This document shows, piece after piece, positions 6,285-13,843 of a stretch of 20,939 nt of DNA. A program made the translations under genes and the position numbers. The stretch is taken from the IMG/VR virus record IMGVR_UViG_3300009151_000492, positions 1 through 20,939 of that record, one strand, 5' to 3'. The notes under the pieces were generated by a model that was given only the letters and a program-made list of their open reading frames with translations, did not search any database and was not told the origin of the DNA. Positions within the stretch are counted from its first letter, which is position 1. The number at the start of each line of letters is the position of its first letter. Source of the DNA: a virus.

Positions 6285-8141
6285 TTATGATATCTCACAA
6301 TTGTTTCCACCACAAGCAGCTTGATCTTGCAAATTAGTGTTGTCTGCTAATTCAATAACATGAGAAAGGTCAATATTAGACAAAGATTTCATCATTTCTT
6401 CATATTTTTCTTTAGTACAATCTTCAAAAGGAGCTTGCATATATGTTCCTCCGTCATAAGGCAGTACAGACAATCCGTTATAGAACTTTCGATTCTGCCA
6501 CATCCATTCTCCAACTTCTTTCCATTCGTCATTTTTAATTGACACTGTAGCTGAAATATTGTGTGTATTTTGTCCATTGCAATGGCCTGGCTTAACCCAA
6601 TTAATGTAAAACCATTTAACTCTTTCTAATAATTCCAATGCAGATTCTGTTCTTAAAATAGATCCTATAGGAGATTTTTGAGGAACTGAAATTACTGCAG
6701 TATCATGAGGTCGAAAATAATCATCTTCAATTAATTCAGGATGATTAACAATTAAATAAGTGTAAATTGCTTCATTTTTTCCAACTCGAATTCTGCGAAT
6801 GTAATAGTCATTGTGTCTAGCATGAATTCCTGATGACGTACCTAACACCAATGATGAAGTTCCTGAAGGTTTAATAGTCGTACATCTAGCTGAAGAATTA
6901 ATTCCTATTAATTTTGCAACTCTAGAATTTTCTTCTTTTACAATTTCAGCGGCTTCTTTTAAATTGTATTTTTGAGCAACTCCTGAACCAATTCCTGTCA
7001 TACCTATACCAATTAAAGCGTCTTTTTCTGTAGTTCGTTGCCATACAGGACGTAAATAATGAAAATTGGTGTAACTTGCTTGAATCGTTCCTACAAATGC
7101 AGCTGCTTTTACTCTTTCATTTAAATCTTCTTGAGATGTAATATCAGACACATTTACTTCACATAAATTACAAAACTGAAATGGTCTCAATGCAATTTCG
7201 CAACATGGATTAGTTCCCCAATCTTTATCATTAGATAAATAAATTCCAGGCTCTCCAGCTCCAGAAGCTTCAATTTTTTTCCAAAGATTTAAAAAGAATT
7301 CTTGAGTAATTTTATTTCTTAAAAGCACAGCTGAATTATTTGCTCTTCCTCTTTGCGGATTCAATTCCCACCAAGATCCTGATTTGCAAGCAATCATTTC
7401 GCTATCATCTGCGCTAAATAAACAAATTAAAGCAGCTCGACGAATTCCTCCTGCTAAAACTGCATCTGCAATATGACACACAATATCATGCACTTCAATA
7501 GAAGATAATTTATCGTTGTCTTGTTTAGCGTCTAATATTCCTTGAATTTTTACTAAACATTCTTTTAATGGCTGAGCACCTGGAGCTTTACCCCCTGAAG
7601 TAACTAACGCAGCTCCTTTAGATCGAATGTCTGAAAAATCAAAATTAAGTTTACTACCTCCTTGAAAATAAGATTTCATTAACATTTTTATTGCGTCAGC
7701 CCATCCTTCAATCGAATCTCCAATTAAAAATCTTCTTGATTTTTTAGAATCTGGTTTTCTAATTTCTGGAAGTTTTTCAATGTGATGTTTTTGCACTGAA
7801 TATCCTACACCTGTTCCTCCTAACAATAAAAACATTACTTCGCCAAACGATCTCCAATCGTCAATAGGTAAATAAGCACAATTGTAAATTCTATTTGGAG
7901 AAATTTCAATTGGTTTACCTCCAAACTGCAAACTTCGCATTGATGGCAATATTTTTTTATTAAAAACTTGATGATATGCATTAGTAATTTCATCATTTAA
8001 TTCAGGATACTTTTTAATGTGCATATTCATGTTTCTTGAAACTAATTCTTCCCATGTTTCACGTCGTTGAAGTTCTGAAAAAAACTTAGCATATTTCATA
8101 TGAACTGTTATGTCCGATAATATTTTATTTGATAATTCCAT
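6285..8141 (-). CDS. nrdJ: Adenosylcobalamin-dependent (class II) ribonucleotide reductase, monomeric type
   Basis: Reduces ribonucleotides to deoxyribonucleotides using a cobalamin-derived radical. Key residues fit the Lactobacillus leichmannii enzyme: C88 in YNCAYLP and C324 in FCNLCE as the redox pair, C313 as radical cysteine and E315 as catalytic Glu in NPCCEI, and a C-terminal shuttle pair C610/C615 in ACGGNNCE. The 11-residue spacing between C313 and C324 equals that of C408 and C419 in the Lactobacillus enzyme. LGGTGVGYSVQ near 107-117 and the PSGTSSLV loop near 423-430 are also family features. At 618 residues it is shorter than the 739-residue reference; about 64 of the missing residues fall between the first redox Cys and the radical Cys. 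It needs host B12, common in marine phages, and no intein interrupts it. The neighbouring thioredoxin is the likely reductant. Confidence 0.93.
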   Translation of the reverse strand: MELSNKILSDITVHMKYAKFFSELQRRETWEELVSRNMNMHIKKYPELNDEITNAYHQVFNKKILPSMRSLQFGGKPIEISPNRIYNCAYLPIDDWRSFGEVMFLLLGGTGVGYSVQKHHIEKLPEIRKPDSKKSRRFLIGDSIEGWADAIKMLMKSYFQGGSKLNFDFSDIRSKGAALVTSGGKAPGAQPLKECLVKIQGILDAKQDNDKLSSIEVHDIVCHIADAVLAGGIRRAALICLFSADDSEMIACKSGSWWELNPQRGRANNSAVLLRNKITQEFFLNLWKKIEASGAGEPGIYLSNDKDWGTNPCCEIALRPFQFCNLCEVNVSDITSQEDLNERVKAAAFVGTIQASYTNFHYLRPVWQRTTEKDALIGIGMTGIGSGVAQKYNLKEAAEIVKEENSRVAKLIGINSSARCTTIKPSGTSSLVLGTSSGIHARHNDYYIRRIRVGKNEAIYTYLIVNHPELIEDDYFRPHDTAVISVPQKSPIGSILRTESALELLERVKWFYINWVKPGHCNGQNTHNISATVSIKNDEWKEVGEWMWQNRKFYNGLSVLPYDGGTYMQAPFEDCTKEKYEEMMKSLSNIDLSHVIELADNTNLQDQAACGGNNCEIS

Positions 8142-8176
8142 AATTTATTTTATTCTTATTTGTATATAACTATTTG

Positions 8177-9340
8177 CTAACCTAAAGAATCGCTAGATAT
8201 TTCTTTATATTTCTGAGACAAAGATTTTCGCAATAGCGATTCTCCATTTTCCATATCTTTTTTCGTGTCTTTTCCTTGAACTGACGTTTCTTCATAGATG
8301 TGAATTTGTCCATTAGACATATTCATTTTAGCTGGAAGAGTTAATCCATCAGGGCCAAAACGATTTTTAATAATATGCCATCTACCTGTACCTGCTATTT
8401 TATCTGTAACTTTTCTAGACAATGATAATACAAAGTCAGCAATCATTACCTTAGAATAAGACTCTGAAATTTTATCTGCTTCAATAACATCTTGCTCTAA
8501 TGCACTTCTATTTGCCTGTGATGCTGTAAACATAGGCACTTCATATTCTCCTGCTATTCCACGCAAATCTTCATAAATAGATTCTAACTCATGACGCATT
8601 TCTTTTCTAGATACAGCCCCTCTTAACAAATCAGCATAATCGACAATAACTAAATCTGGTTTTTTACCTAACATAATCATTTTTTCAATATGAGCTCTAA
8701 TTGTCGAGCATGAAGCTGTTTTAGTAGGATAATATTTAATTGTTAAATTTCCTTTTAATTTAGATACTACATTTGCAACTTCATCTAAATGATATTTTAA
8801 ATTTTGATTTGCAATTCCAGTTAATACAGCATCATATCGCCGACCTACATATCCTTCATTTAGCTCTAAAGTATAATGAAGAACGTTTAATCCATGTTTA
8901 ACTGCATGAGCTCCTACATTTATCAATCCCCATGAGTTATGTGACAATATACCATTAGAATAATAACAATGAACTTCTTCTACTGCAACATCATATAAAA
9001 CTTCATCTTTTACATATCTAACTTCTTTTAAATAAGTTACGCCATTTTCCGTTTCAATAATATCATTTCGAGTGATATCAACTACATGTTTCCATCCACT
9101 TTGTGTCATAAATCGATGGTTTGGAGAACATTTTACAGTTACGTTATTGCCAAAATAACAAGTTACTGATTGCTGCAATTCAGTTCGAAATAATTCATTA
9201 ATACGTTTAAACCCATATGGTGTTTTTATATTAATATCATACGTCGGAAAATGATTAGCTAACGCTTCGTCAGCAATTCCGATAGCGTCGAACAAGTCTT
9301 TAATTTGAACTTCTTCTGTAATAGTACGCTTATACGTCAT
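8177..9340 (-). CDS. C-terminal half of split-intein replicative helicase (IntC plus gp41/DnaB C-extein)
   Basis: Residues 1-135 are the C-part of an intein and 136-387 the helicase C-extein. The intein part has block B (VKCSPNHRFMT near 69-79), block F (LYDVAVEEVHCYYSNG near 115-130) and block G ending SHN135, followed by Ser136, the usual +1 nucleophile. The extein starts SWGLINVGA, completing the P-loop of the N-half. It carries TLELNE (catalytic Glu 159), Walker B PDLVIVDYADLL (D234), SQANRS and KNRFGPDG, all as in gp41/DnaB-type 5'-3' helicases. Joined to the N-half, the mature helicase would be about 455 residues, near T4 gp41 (475). An in-frame TAA lies directly before the ATG, so this is a separate start. 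TAG stop. Without splicing neither half has a complete ATPase. Confidence 0.88.
   Translation of the reverse strand: MTYKRTITEEVQIKDLFDAIGIADEALANHFPTYDINIKTPYGFKRINELFRTELQQSVTCYFGNNVTVKCSPNHRFMTQSGWKHVVDITRNDIIETENGVTYLKEVRYVKDEVLYDVAVEEVHCYYSNGILSHNSWGLINVGAHAVKHGLNVLHYTLELNEGYVGRRYDAVLTGIANQNLKYHLDEVANVVSKLKGNLTIKYYPTKTASCSTIRAHIEKMIMLGKKPDLVIVDYADLLRGAVSRKEMRHELESIYEDLRGIAGEYEVPMFTASQANRSALEQDVIEADKISESYSKVMIADFVLSLSRKVTDKIAGTGRWHIIKNRFGPDGLTLPAKMNMSNGQIHIYEETSVQGKDTKKDMENGESLLRKSLSQKYKEISSDSLG
8936..9340 (-). other. Split intein C-fragment (IntC, 135 residues)
   Basis: Encodes intein blocks B, F and G with terminal His-Asn. It is much longer than the 35-40 residue C-fragments of canonical split inteins such as Npu DnaE or gp41-1. 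It begins before a YDINIKTPYGFKRINELF segment, so the break lies between blocks A and B, as in atypical inteins like AceL-TerL. Confidence 0.82.
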
Positions 9341-9378
9341 TTAAAAATTTTTTAATTTGTTCTAATACTAATAATTTA

Positions 9379-10161
9379 TTATGCCTGATTCAATAAAGAT
9401 TCCACTTCCCAACCATACAATTCAAAACCAGCTCCAATTTGGAATTTTTGCCATGGCTTAATCCATATAATAATTTCGTTACCTGATATTCCTTTGACAG
9501 GTATTCCAATTTCTTCATATTGAATTTCAATTTTTGTTTTTGGCCCTATACATTTACCAATACCTGCCGGGGCTACGAATACTACTAACTCTCCTTTACC
9601 AAAACCTCCGTCTGCTAAATCATTAATAACTGGCCATGGAGTTGAAATTGTACTTCTGACATTTGCAGAATAACGAGCTTCAACATTTACAGCTTCATTA
9701 TATTCATGACCAATTTCTTTGTCAGCTCCTGCTTTCATTGCAGCATCAATTGTAGCTTTAATTTCTTCATATCGACCTTTATTTAATAAATTTACAGAAT
9801 CTAAAATTGCTCGCTTAATACATTGGTTTTTACAAAAAGCTACAGTTTCAGTTTTAACAAATTCTAAATCTTCTGCTTCAATATACTTAAATACATCTTT
9901 TAAACATTCAATGATAGATATTTTTAATACGTCTCGATCGATTTCTTGAACTTTAATTTTAAAAACATCTAATGTCGGAGATACTTTATATTCTTTAAAG
10001 TATTTATTTATTGTCTCGACAATCCATTGATTAGATTCTGATTCAAAAAAATCTGGTAATAAAATATCAGTAACTTGCTGCAAAAATGACTTATCAGTCA
10101 ACAATGAAGATATTACTTTTATTTGAAACCCATAACCAAAATTTGTTAATTTATCTGACAT
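9379..10161 (-). CDS. N-terminal half of split-intein replicative helicase (gp41/DnaB N-extein plus IntN)
   Basis: Residues 1-203 are the N-terminal domain and start of the RecA core of a gp41/DnaB-type helicase; residues 204-260 are an intein N-fragment. The start NFGYGFQIKVISSLLTDKSF and the following helices match the phage helicase N-terminal domain. GGFGKGELVVFVAPAGIGK (residues 185-203) is the approach to Walker A and breaks after Lys203. Cys204 then begins CIGPKTKIEIQ, intein block A. The C-half resumes with SW, restoring the P-loop AGIGKS. The last 40 residues (WIKPWQKFQIGAGFEL and on) match no intein block I know. The frame ends in tandem stops TAATAA. A TATATTTA promoter-like box lies four bases before the ATG. 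Function after splicing: 5'-3' replicative unwinding ahead of the leading-strand polymerase. Confidence 0.86.
   Translation of the reverse strand: MSDKLTNFGYGFQIKVISSLLTDKSFLQQVTDILLPDFFESESNQWIVETINKYFKEYKVSPTLDVFKIKVQEIDRDVLKISIIECLKDVFKYIEAEDLEFVKTETVAFCKNQCIKRAILDSVNLLNKGRYEEIKATIDAAMKAGADKEIGHEYNEAVNVEARYSANVRSTISTPWPVINDLADGGFGKGELVVFVAPAGIGKCIGPKTKIEIQYEEIGIPVKGISGNEIIIWIKPWQKFQIGAGFELYGWEVESLLNQA
9382..9552 (-). other. Split intein N-fragment (IntN, 57 residues)
   Basis: Starts at Cys204 of the N-half gene within the Walker A motif and contains only block A. Canonical split-intein N-fragments are around 90-110 residues and include block B, which here lies on the C-fragment. The distal part is rich in Trp and Ile and may be a remnant of the broken region. 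Confidence 0.78.
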
Positions 10162-10165
10162 AAAT

Positions 10166-10197
10166 TAAATATATAATTTTCTTTTGATTGTTTTAAT
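10166..10197 (-). promoter_or_regulatory. Weaker promoter-like element upstream of helicase N-half
   Basis: TATATTTA (10173-10166) ends four bases before the ATG on the minus strand. Its spacer has AAAAGAAAATTA as in the better elements, but the -33 position reads ATTA instead of TTTG. Confidence 0.38.
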
Positions 10198-10202
10198 AAT
10201 AT

Positions 10203-11261
10203 TTATTTTTTAAATGCAGTTAATGAATTAAAACTGTTTGCTAACCACGTGTCTACAGCAGGAATTGCAGTGTATGCTTTATCAATCATGAACATTTTTT
10301 TAAAATTATATGCATCTAATTTTGGAACGTCTCTTTCTGCTATATCAGCTATTAACAATTTAATATTAGATGAAATATCTAAATTTTCCAATGACATTAA
10401 CGACCAATTAAGACGCATAGTCGCTTCATTTTCTAATACAGTCTTGTATATTTTATGTTCATCTTTTTTAGCGTTGCAATATTCAAACAGTTCATCTAGC
10501 GAAATTTGATTGGCTTCTAACAATATTGGAAATTTAGATTGCATTGTTTTAATTCCAATACCATTAATTCCTTTAATGTTATCTGAGGCATCTCCCATAA
10601 ATACTTTATAATGTATAAAGTTATGTGACGGAATTCCAAATTTTTCAGCAACCTCTCTAGGAGTGTAAAATTTCTTTTCTACAGGTCTCCATACAGAAGT
10701 TTTTTCATCAATTAATTGGATAAAATCTTTATCATCAGACATAATAATTACTTCACTTTTTTTAGGTCTGAAAATTTCTGTTGTTAAATAAGCAATAGTA
10801 TCATCAGCTTCAATATTATCAATTGAAATTAATGTTATTGGCAAACATTGTAAATATTCTGATAATTTACCCATTTGCAATCGCATAGAAGCAATTTCTT
10901 CTTCTGTTGTAAGTTCTCCAACATCATTTCGTCTATTAAATCTTGTAGACATTGATCTTCCTTCTTTATATCCAGAATGCATTTTTTTTCTTCTAGCAGA
11001 TCCGCCTTTACCATCAAAAGTAATAATTACTCTAGTAGGTTTAAATTGTCTAATTACAGCAGCTATAGATCTTAAAAAACCCATGTAACCTCCAATATGC
11101 TCTCCATCGTCATTGACTAATGGAACTGCTGAAAATACTCGAATAAATGAATTTAGTCAAAGGCCGTCGACTATCAAAACTTTAGAATTTTGATTTAAGT
11201 CGACGGCATTTTGATTTTCTTGTGAAAGCTGACGCAGTAAGTCAGCGTAATGTTTAAGCAT
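10203..11261 (-). CDS. FEN-family 5'-3' nuclease/RNase H with in-frame TGA (candidate recoded gene)
   Basis: The full reading frame runs from ATG at 11261 to TAA at 10203 (352 codons) and is interrupted only by TGA at 11159-11157. Before it lies a 34-residue N-terminus ending SKVLIVDGL; after it LNSFIRVFSAVPLVNDDGEHIGG. VDGLN(T/S)FIR is the first active-site motif of this family. Downstream are VIITFDGKGGSARR, EADDTIAYL, MSDDKDFIQL, GDASDNIKGINGIGIKT (helix-3-turn-helix), all intact. The family removes RNA primers and flaps at the replication fork. A hairpin abuts the stop and the context is CTT TGA CTA. Initiation at the internal ATG at 11084 would give 293 residues lacking the first catalytic Asp. 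That ATG follows GGAGG by four bases, but the bases also encode the conserved IGGYMG. Recoding, nonsense mutation and sequence error are all possible; conservation on both sides argues the gene is or was recently functional. Confidence 0.82.
11157..11159 (-). other. In-frame TGA within the 5' nuclease gene, context CTT TGA CTA
   Basis: On the minus strand the codons are GAC GGC CTT TGA CTA AAT TCA. Both flanking codons are Leu. Moving peptidyl-tRNA-Leu from CTT to CTA would skip the stop and give DGL-NSFIR, which fits the family without an insertion. TGA followed by C is a slow termination signal. Confidence 0.9.
11163..11207 (-). promoter_or_regulatory. Two-part hairpin directly upstream of the in-frame TGA
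   Basis: On the minus strand GCCGTCGACT (11207-11198) pairs perfectly with AGTCGACGGC (11172-11163). Inside it ATCAAAA pairs with TTTTGAT around an 8-base loop, with a 3-base TAA bulge. The stem ends exactly at the base before the CTT codon. The arms contain two GTCGAC palindromes and are strikingly GC-rich for this genome. Confidence 0.75.
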
Positions 11262-11275
11262 AACTAATTAAGTGA

Positions 11276-12439
11276 TTACGATTCTTCGCCATCAAATTCA
11301 GTGTCAATTTGAATATCATCAATACCAAAATCATCACCGGCTCTGTAATTAAGAATATATTTTTCGCAAATTGTTTTGTAAACTTGCTCTTTCATTTCAA
11401 TATCATCAATTAATTTAGATTTAAAATCTTTAGATTGAAATTTAACTGATTCTCCAGTGTCAGTGTTAATGTATGTATACCAAGCTCCTGCTTGAGTCAC
11501 TAAATTATAATTTTTTAACATTGTTAACCAACTACCATAATCATCAATTCCAGAATCAAAATAAATATCATAATCTACAGTACGCAAAGGCGGGCCCATA
11601 CGATTTTTAATTACTTGAGCTCGGGTAGTAATACCTACAATAGCCTCAGGCTTGTCTGCAGATTTTGCTAATTTAATTTGTCCTACTGATTTTAATCTAA
11701 GACGAACTGAAGAGTGGAAAGCGATTGCTTTTCCTCCTGAAGTTGTCCATTGGTCTCCAAATGTGACGCCCAGTCTAGTACGCAACTGATTTGTAAATAT
11801 TAAACAAATTCGCTCTCTGCCAACAAAATTAGTAATTTTACGCATTGCTTTTGATAAAATAATTGCTTTTGAAGTTGCCCAACCATCTTTATCATAATCA
11901 GCTGACATTTCTTGTTTAGTAGAAGCTCCTGCAACAGAATCTACTACTATAGTTACTATTCTTGATTTTGAAGCTTTTCTTACAGATTCTACAATTGTAT
12001 CCATTGCTTCAAAAATATCTTCAATAGTTTCTAAAGGAATGTATAACATATCTTTTAAATCAACTCCGATAGCTTCTAAAAATTCTCTAGAAATTGCATT
12101 TTCAGTGTCAATATACACTGCTAATCCGCCTTTTCGTTGAGTATCAGCTAAAGCGTGTGCCGCTAATAAAGATTTACCAGAAGCTTCTAACCCGGTAATT
12201 TCAATAATTCTTCCAACTGGAAGTCCTCCATTAGGTCGATTTGAAATTGCTAAATCTAACATTGTCGAGCCGGTGGAAATCCATTCACTAACTTCAGACG
12301 GCGCGTCGGTGTCTCCTTCTAAAAAATAAGCTACTTTGTAATTGGAACTTTTAAATTTTTTATTAAGATTATCTGCTAGCACTGAAGCTAAATTGTCTTG
12401 CACTTCACCTTCATGAACTGCTAATTTACTTTTTGCCAT
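11276..12439 (-). CDS. uvsX: UvsX/RecA-family recombinase
   Basis: This 387-residue ATP-dependent strand-exchange protein has Walker A GLEASGKS (residues 83-90), the catalytic Glu in YIDTENA (E113), Walker B IVTIVVDSVAG (D167) and the DNA-binding loop region LIFTNQLRTRLGVTFGDQWTTSGGKAIAFHSSVRLRL (about 213-249, described as NQLR...GGKA). The acidic C-terminus (DDIQIDTEFDGEES) is typical of RecA-like proteins and may regulate DNA binding. Length is near T4 UvsX (391) and E. coli RecA (353). It follows the gp32-like SSB by 14 bases and precedes the 5' nuclease by 14, giving a recombination-dependent replication cassette. It appears intact; whether closer to RecA or UvsX cannot be settled by eye. 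Confidence 0.93.
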   Translation of the reverse strand: MAKSKLAVHEGEVQDNLASVLADNLNKKFKSSNYKVAYFLEGDTDAPSEVSEWISTGSTMLDLAISNRPNGGLPVGRIIEITGLEASGKSLLAAHALADTQRKGGLAVYIDTENAISREFLEAIGVDLKDMLYIPLETIEDIFEAMDTIVESVRKASKSRIVTIVVDSVAGASTKQEMSADYDKDGWATSKAIILSKAMRKITNFVGRERICLIFTNQLRTRLGVTFGDQWTTSGGKAIAFHSSVRLRLKSVGQIKLAKSADKPEAIVGITTRAQVIKNRMGPPLRTVDYDIYFDSGIDDYGSWLTMLKNYNLVTQAGAWYTYINTDTGESVKFQSKDFKSKLIDDIEMKEQVYKTICEKYILNYRAGDDFGIDDIQIDTEFDGEES

Positions 12440-12453
12440 AAACTTTTAATTTA

Positions 12454-13245
12454 TTATTTATTAAATAATGAATCAAATGCTGCAGATACGTCGTCAATTT
12501 TAGCTGCTTGCGCAGATTCTTTCAATCCTGTTTTATTTGAATTTGAAGAATTGTCTTCTGATGTCGTTGATGAATTATTATTAGATTCAGCATTATCCGG
12601 ATCTAACCAGTTATGTAACATAGTTTTCATTTCATCATACGAATATTCTTTAAACAATTCTGAAATTTTTGGTTGATTACCTAATTTTTCTAATATTGAT
12701 TTATTGTCAGTGACAGGAGTTTGATTTGGTTTAACTCGAATTGACGTTTCAGGATACGATTTGTTAGTTTGGTCAGCTGGTTTAAATTCAATTGTTATAT
12801 CGCGACCTGTCATTGGATCTGTAATATCTCCATAATCAGGATCTGCAATAAATCCTAATAATTCTTGATACACTGATTTTCCAAAGCCCCAAAATTTAAC
12901 ACCTTCTGATTCTTTACCACGAATAATAATTGGAACGTAGCAACGCATGGTCGGCTCTAATTGTTTTCCAGCTTTCCAATCATCAGAATTTCCTGTCGAT
13001 TTTAATTTTTCTCCAAACTCTAAAATTGGATCAGGTCTACCAAATGAAATTGGAGAAAGAGTAGATTTGCCTCCAAAGTTGTAATGAAAATAAAGTTCAA
13101 TAAAAGGATTTTCTCTGTTGTGTTGAAAAGGCACAATTCGTACTACTTGAGTACCAACTTCAGGTTTCCAAAGATTGTTTTGTTTTTGCGTTACCGTTTG
13201 TAACGAATTAAGTTTTTGTTTGATTTGGTCAAGATTAATTGCCAT
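12454..13245 (-). CDS. gp32-like single-stranded DNA-binding protein
   Basis: This 263-residue protein has the T4 gp32 layout: a short basic N-terminus (MAINLDQIKQKLNSLQ) of the kind used for cooperative binding, an OB-fold core with LWKPEVGTQVVRIVPF, FWGFGKSVYQELLGFI and DYGDITDPMTGRDITIEF, then a Ser/Asn/Asp-rich linker and a C-terminal tail AAFDSLFNK. The T4 zinc ligands are absent: the region ELYFHYNFGGKSTLSPISFGRPDPI has Ser where related phage proteins have Cys, and the protein contains only one Cys (RCYV). It therefore probably folds without zinc. The ATG follows ten A residues, and a promoter-like element lies about 110 bases upstream, leaving the longest leader in the window. It coats ssDNA and recruits helicase, recombinase and nuclease. 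Confidence 0.9.
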   Translation of the reverse strand: MAINLDQIKQKLNSLQTVTQKQNNLWKPEVGTQVVRIVPFQHNRENPFIELYFHYNFGGKSTLSPISFGRPDPILEFGEKLKSTGNSDDWKAGKQLEPTMRCYVPIIIRGKESEGVKFWGFGKSVYQELLGFIADPDYGDITDPMTGRDITIEFKPADQTNKSYPETSIRVKPNQTPVTDNKSILEKLGNQPKISELFKEYSYDEMKTMLHNWLDPDNAESNNNSSTTSEDNSSNSNKTGLKESAQAAKIDDVSAAFDSLFNK

Positions 13246-13354
13246 TTTTTTTTTTGGTTTTATTTGTTAATGAATATTTAATAATTAGTAATTGGTAATA
13301 TGATTTTTTAGATGTTTATAATACTATTAATACATATTCAACTGCTAACATAAC
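13246..13354 (-). promoter_or_regulatory. Leader of the gp32-like gene
   Basis: An AT-rich untranslated stretch between the putative promoter and the ATG, ending CCAAAAAAAAAATG. In T4 the gene 32 leader is an A/U-rich translational operator bound by gp32 itself (established knowledge). No clear pseudoknot could be found here by eye. Confidence 0.35.
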
Positions 13355-13386
13355 TAAATATAAGATAATCTTTTACAATTACCAAA
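13355..13386 (-). promoter_or_regulatory. Promoter-like element for the gp32-uvsX block
   Basis: TTTG (13386-13383), 20 bases, TATATTTA (13362-13355) on the minus strand. The sequence TTTGGTAATTGTAAAAGATT at its start is close to those at 15178-15209 and 1643-1674. It lies in a non-coding gap with about 109 bases between box and ATG. Confidence 0.62.
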
Positions 13387-13393
13387 TATTTTT

Positions 13394-13777
13394 TTATAAA
13401 TTTATTATTTGATACACTTTCGTTTCAAAAATTTTCAATTCATTATTTGATGTAATTAAAAAACTATTTGAATATTTCACCCAATTGACAACAAAATTCA
13501 AATCTGCAATTCCGTTATTTTCTTTTTTAATTAATGCATTTAAAGAATTAATTGTATACATTGTGTTAGTTTCTTTTTTTCGATGAACTAACATTGCACC
13601 TAACAATTGTTTTTTATGATTACCTTTTTCAACATTGAAGCTGCAAATATATTCTTCAGATCCAATAATAGATAACACGAAAATTTTTTTAAATACAACA
13701 TCATACGTTTTTGAAATCATACTTACTGTATGATCTATTTCTGGTTCTGTCGTAAATAAACAAATTAATTGTACCAA
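13394..13777 (-). CDS. Conserved-looking 127-residue protein, TTG start
   Basis: I do not recognise a named family. The protein begins with beta-strand-like LICLFTTEPEIDHTVSMISKTYDVVF and has a central charged segment HRKKETNTMYTINSLNALIKKENNG, followed by WVKYSNSFLITSNN. It may be a small alpha/beta replication or transcription accessory factor, given its place between polymerase and SSB. The start codon is TTG (13777-13775); no in-frame ATG lies between the preceding in-frame stop and this point. A TATATTTA box at 13812-13819 precedes it. It is followed by the gp32 promoter, which lies just beyond its stop. Confidence 0.62.
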   Translation of the reverse strand: MVQLICLFTTEPEIDHTVSMISKTYDVVFKKIFVLSIIGSEEYICSFNVEKGNHKKQLLGAMLVHRKKETNTMYTINSLNALIKKENNGIADLNFVVNWVKYSNSFLITSNNELKIFETKVYQIINL

Positions 13778-13811
13778 AATATATTTTGTTACTGTATTCT
13801 TTTTTCATATA

Positions 13812-13843
13812 TAAATATACTAAACGTTTGCTTTTACTGTAAT
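13812..13843 (-). promoter_or_regulatory. Weaker promoter-like element upstream of the 127-residue protein
   Basis: TATATTTA (13819-13812) starts right after the polymerase-like gene stop. Twenty bases upstream is ATTA, the same departure from TTTG seen at 10166-10197. It leaves 34 bases to the TTG start. Confidence 0.33.

Noticed and set aside
9341-9381. Helicase halves as one gene interrupted by a simple frameshift.
   Set aside because: There are two stops in frame at the end of the N-half, a stop just before the C-half ATG and another in the third frame. No single shift joins them, and the intein blocks divide cleanly between halves.
11082-11094. GGAGG four bases before the ATG at 11084 as evidence for the true start of the 5' nuclease.
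   Set aside because: The bases encode the conserved IGGYMG segment, other genes here show no such site, and a start here would lose the catalytic N-terminal motif. An additional truncated product cannot be excluded.
11151-11165. The sequence CTT TGA CTA matches the E. coli prfB +1 frameshift site, suggesting a programmed +1 shift.
   Set aside because: A +1 shift after CTT reads GAC TAA and stops at once. The conserved downstream sequence is in the original frame, so only a hop, read-through or mutation fits.
11163-11207. The hairpin as a plus-strand terminator, since ATTTTGATTTTCTT follows it on that strand.
   Set aside because: There are no plus-strand genes to terminate, and its exact position against the stop suits the minus-strand message better.
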